A stretch of DNA of 6,339 nucleotides. Source: Candidatus Bathyarchaeota archaeon. Lineage in GTDB: Archaea; Thermoproteota; Bathyarchaeia; 40CM-2-53-6; RBG-13-38-9. Under the pieces are notes generated by a model, which did not search any database, had not been told where the DNA came from, and saw nothing but the letters and a program-made list of their open reading frames with translations. Position numbers and translations under genes: made by a program. Location: NCBI GenBank assembly GCA_007050885.1, contig SMYQ01000124.1, positions 1 to 6,339 of the forward strand. The letters run 5' to 3'. Positions 4,490 to 6,339 of this stretch are shown here, piece after piece (the first letter of the stretch is position 1; every line of letters starts with the position of its first letter).

Positions 4490-4968
4490 GCCAGGTAATA
4501 GAATGTCAATGCGAGGTGTGTGTGAAAGCATGTTCGCATCGACCTGGATGGTTTCTGCCGGGTCAGATAGAAGATGTGGCGAAGTTTCTCAATATGGAGT
4601 TAAAGGATTTCTTTGATAAATATTTGTCTATAGAGTGGTGGAGCGGCAAAGAGAGCGGCGGCAAGGATATATTTGTTATTGCGCCTGCGGTTGTTGGATA
4701 TGAAGGTGAGATGGCTCCTTGTGATCCGAGGGGTCGTTGTACTTTCTTGACCAAGGATAATTTGTGCCAGATTCATCCGGTGAAACCGTTCGAGTGTGCT
4801 GTGTATCATCATGACATGGCGTCCGATGTTGGTAAGAATCTCCATAAAGAGCTGGCTGTATCGTGGATAAGGTTTCATCAACAGGTAGTAGAGCTATGGG
4901 GAGGCGAACCAGAAGCAAGGGAGCCAGAGTCGTTTCTGGATATGTGGCCGGTTGGGATGACTATGTAA
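4486..4968 (+). CDS. YkgJ-like Cys-cluster (CxxCxxCC-type) protein
   Basis: A 160-residue protein of the YkgJ family, putative zinc- or iron-chelating Cys-cluster proteins. The N-terminal cluster is C7-x-C9-x2-C12-x3-C16, followed by a helix typical of the family (PGQIEDVAKFLNMELKDFFDKY). The second cluster is C79, C85-T-F-L, C94-Q-I-H-P and K100-P-F-x-C104. The C-x-I-H-P-x-K-P-x2-C element is the family signature. Members are widespread in bacteria and have no settled enzyme activity. In this protein the metal could be structural or redox-active, which is inference. GGGAG at 4477-4481 lies four bases before ATG 4486, overlapping the preceding Cys-rich gene's stop. The C-terminal 45 residues form a helix plus an acidic/Pro tail beyond the cluster. 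It is the longest complete gene in the window. Confidence 0.85.
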   Translation: MSQVIECQCEVCVKACSHRPGWFLPGQIEDVAKFLNMELKDFFDKYLSIEWWSGKESGGKDIFVIAPAVVGYEGEMAPCDPRGRCTFLTKDNLCQIHPVKPFECAVYHHDMASDVGKNLHKELAVSWIRFHQQVVELWGGEPEAREPESFLDMWPVGMTM

Positions 4969-5213
4969 ATAAGAGTGTGGAAATAAAAAAGGAGAAAGAT
5001 AAGGAAAGTTTTACAGGGACAGAAATAAAGAAGCCAGCATGTAGTCTTATTGGTAATAGTGCGAATGGTTTTAGAATCATAAGTGCTGCTGCTACCGCAT
5101 TGCGCAGGGCCGGGGTGCCGGTGTCGATTGTCGAGGATTACAAAAAGAAAGCGATGAGCGGCGACTATGAGCATCTTCTCACTTTTACTGATAGTTACGT
5201 CGATATAGAGTGA
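4944..5213 (+). CDS. Small conserved phage-type protein (xLIGNSANGF... motif)
   Basis: The C-terminal part is a recurring phage or mobile-element protein that I recall but for which I know no function. ACSLIGNSANGFRIISAAAT is followed by ALRRAGVPVSIVEDYKKKAM and SGDYEHLLTFTDSYVDIE. In that pattern a C-x-L-I/V-G-x-x-x-N-x-F turn leads into helix, helix, and a final helix ending Y-V-D/E-I/V-E. The start is uncertain. GTG 4944 (89 residues, 25-base overlap with the YkgJ-like gene) is chosen as a compromise. ATG 4896 would overlap by 73 bases, and GTG 4977 begins after the previous stop; none has a good ribosome-binding site. The N-terminal 25 residues are charged and probably disordered. It ends seven bases before the next gene. 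Confidence 0.78.
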   Translation: MAGWDDYVNKSVEIKKEKDKESFTGTEIKKPACSLIGNSANGFRIISAAATALRRAGVPVSIVEDYKKKAMSGDYEHLLTFTDSYVDIE

Positions 5214-5220
5214 GGATGTC

Positions 5221-5418
5221 ATGAAGCACACTCACGTTTTGATGCTCGACGGGTGGGCCGGGCGAATCGATAAGCCAATTGTGTTGGTTGGTGAAACTCC
5301 CAAGAGATACAAAGTGCGTTTATTAGAGGATACGCTTCTGCCGCGTCGACGTGTTGGCAAGAAGGGGGACGTGGTTTTGGTTCCCAAGAATGCAGTCAAG
5401 GAAGTGGAGACGATATGA
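5221..5418 (+). CDS. Small basic beta-rich protein
   Basis: A 65-residue protein composed of short strands: HTHVLML, KPIVLVGE, RYKVRLLED, and GDVVLVPKNAVKEVE. A basic Arg/Lys loop (LPRRRVGKKGD, about residues 40-50) sits between them. This pattern fits a small SH3- or KOW-like barrel and would suit nucleic-acid contact, which is inference. GAGGA at 5212-5216 lies four bases before ATG 5221. Its stop overlaps the next ATG by four bases. No family is recognised with confidence. Confidence 0.72.
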   Translation: MKHTHVLMLDGWAGRIDKPIVLVGETPKRYKVRLLEDTLLPRRRVGKKGDVVLVPKNAVKEVETI

Positions 5419-5711
5419 ACAAAACAGCTAACCCGATTATTAGGTTGACCGATAACAGTACAGGCAGCACGGCTACAGAATATATTCTGTTATCTGAATA
5501 TCGAAAGCTCGAACGTAAAAACAAAGAGTTGACTGAGGAGATTGAGCGCTTGAATAAGCAGTTGGGGATAGTGGGCGACCGAAAAAAATCTAGTAATGTA
5601 GAGTGTGGAATATTGGACTATGAATGTCCGGATGTATGGGAAGACAAGAGAAGAGATAATGAAATAAAAAAACAAAAGCTGAGAGAGGCTAGAGAAAAAT
5701 ACGGAAGATAA
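5415..5711 (+). CDS. Coiled-coil protein
   Basis: A 98-residue protein. After about 20 polar residues there is a coiled coil at about 25-52 (L25, L32, L39, I43, L46 and L50 in heptad-like positions). A linker with two Cys (VECGILDYECPDVW) follows, then a very charged basic helix (DKRRDNEIKKQKLREAREKYGR). It could be a dimer. TGGAG at 5405-5409 lies five bases before ATG 5415, which overlaps the preceding stop. A perfect 16-bp palindrome lies inside this gene (5475-5490). No family or function is recognised. Confidence 0.75.
   Translation: MNKTANPIIRLTDNSTGSTATEYILLSEYRKLERKNKELTEEIERLNKQLGIVGDRKKSSNVECGILDYECPDVWEDKRRDNEIKKQKLREAREKYGR
5475..5490. repeat. Perfect 16-bp palindrome ACAGAATATATTCTGT
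   Basis: The 16 bases read the same on both strands with no spacer, inside the coiled-coil gene, encoding T-E-Y-I-L with a partial L. With equal base use, about 0.1 such sites would be expected by chance in a window of this size. The ends ACAG...CTGT are the half-sites of the E. coli LexA box (CTGT-N8-ACAG) in the opposite orientation. It could bind a dimeric regulator or be chance. Confidence 0.4.
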
Positions 5712-5763
5712 ACTCTGAAGATGGATGGTGTACAGGCGGAGGGCAAGATTGAGGAGGTGTGAG

Positions 5764-6339
5764 ATGGGCGAAGGTAAAAGAACAATATTGGAACAATTGG
5801 TTGATTATCATTTTCAATTATCAGGATTAACCAATCCTGATGCCCAATTCCATGTGGATGTTATGAGGGAAATAGAACAGCTTAACGTAGAGTTTGCCGA
5901 GTTAAAAGAAAGACATTCGAAGCTGGATATAGCGTGGGCAGCTCAGGCGGAGGAACTTTCAGAGGCACGAAAAAAAATAGAATGGCTTGAGCTGGATAAA
6001 AGACAAACTGTTGCTGAGTTGGAAAAATGGAAGTCGATGGTTTTTGATTCTGACCAAAAGAATCTTAAGCTCCAAGAAGAGCTTGAAAATGCAAACGTAG
6101 AAATAAAAACACTAATTGACAGCGACATGGAAATAGCTGCTCAATGTTGTGTTGCTTTAGATGGTGAAGGATTGTTTGCTGGAGAGCGCGGTCCTGAATG
6201 CATGGCGCTTAACAGGGTTGCGTTGCTCAGGGATCAGATCGGTCGATGGCGACGATTTAGCAATTCTGCAACTCCCGAAGAAGCTGGAAAAGTGTTGGAT
6301 GATTTCAATGTTAAACTCGAAGTGGCTGAAAATATGATT
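5764..6339 (+). CDS. Coiled-coil protein, 3'-truncated by window edge
   Basis: ATG 5764 has the strongest ribosome-binding site in the window (GAGGAGGTG 5751-5759). The frame runs 192 codons to the right edge without a stop, so the true end lies outside. Residues about 1-30 are helical/polar. A long coiled coil covers about 34-122 (MREIEQLNVEFAELKERHSK..., later KLQEELENANVEIKTL). A more globular stretch follows with C128, C129 and C146. The visible C-terminus returns to helix (SATPEEAGKVLDDF). No membrane segment or signal peptide is seen. Phage proteins of this type can be scaffolds, structural parts or regulators, and nothing here decides between them. A gap of 52 bases separates it from the preceding gene, and expression is likely high given its ribosome-binding site. 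Confidence 0.8.
   Translation, partial: MGEGKRTILEQLVDYHFQLSGLTNPDAQFHVDVMREIEQLNVEFAELKERHSKLDIAWAAQAEELSEARKKIEWLELDKRQTVAELEKWKSMVFDSDQKNLKLQEELENANVEIKTLIDSDMEIAAQCCVALDGEGLFAGERGPECMALNRVALLRDQIGRWRRFSNSATPEEAGKVLDDFNVKLEVAENMI

Noticed and set aside
5721..5762. 13-codon frame before the last coiled-coil gene
   Set aside because: Too short and without its own clear ribosome-binding site; its end mainly contains the strong site of the next gene.
1..6339. CRISPR array, insertion sequence, attachment site or intrinsic terminators
   Set aside because: I saw no regularly spaced direct repeats, no transposase, no terminal inverted repeats and no GC-rich hairpin followed by a T-run.

Overview
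The window reads as a slice of a double-stranded DNA bacteriophage or prophage genome, most likely an early or accessory module. All supported genes lie on the + strand, most encode proteins under 160 residues, and they are packed with ATGA overlaps or gaps of a few bases. Most starts carry Shine-Dalgarno sites of the GGAGG/AAGGA type, so the host is a bacterium using ordinary initiation. Several proteins belong to kinds commonly seen in tailed phages. There are no capsid, tail, terminase, polymerase, tRNA or rRNA genes here, and the host cannot be named from this sequence.

Layout: (a) 1-810 holds two unrecognised genes, the first cut by the left edge. (b) 821-1542 holds a protein of the DUF1599 / nucleotide modification associated domain 1 (Nmad1) type, coupled to an unrecognised 108-residue protein. 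(c) 1562-2555 encodes a small membrane-anchored coiled-coil protein, a Cys-rich protein, a small beta-rich protein and a helical protein. (d) 2556-2684 is a gap of about 130 bases with an 8-bp inverted repeat and only doubtful mini-ORFs. (e) 2685-3219 has a zinc-ribbon protein and a small helical protein. (f) 3220-3292 is a gap with a good sigma70-type promoter (TTGACC, 17 bases, TATGCT). It is followed by a small gene with a strong ribosome-binding site whose reading frame is interrupted by one in-frame TGA at 3398-3400. (g) 3496-4968 is a tight block: a small basic protein, a zinc-ribbon protein, a stand-alone LexA-type winged-helix DNA-binding domain, another Cys-rich protein and a YkgJ-like Cys-cluster protein. 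(h) 4944-5711 has a small protein of a type I recall from phages, a small beta-rich protein and a coiled-coil protein whose gene contains a perfect 16-bp palindrome. (i) 5764 to the right edge is a coiled-coil protein that runs off the window.

How the parts may work together is mostly inference. The Nmad1 protein points to nucleotide or DNA-base modification. The LexA-type domain without a peptidase points to local transcription control. Five Cys-rich metal-site proteins in about 3 kb suggest a module of small adaptor or host-interaction proteins. The two items most worth a second look are the TGA-interrupted gene behind its own promoter and the LexA-like domain considered together with the 16-bp palindrome.
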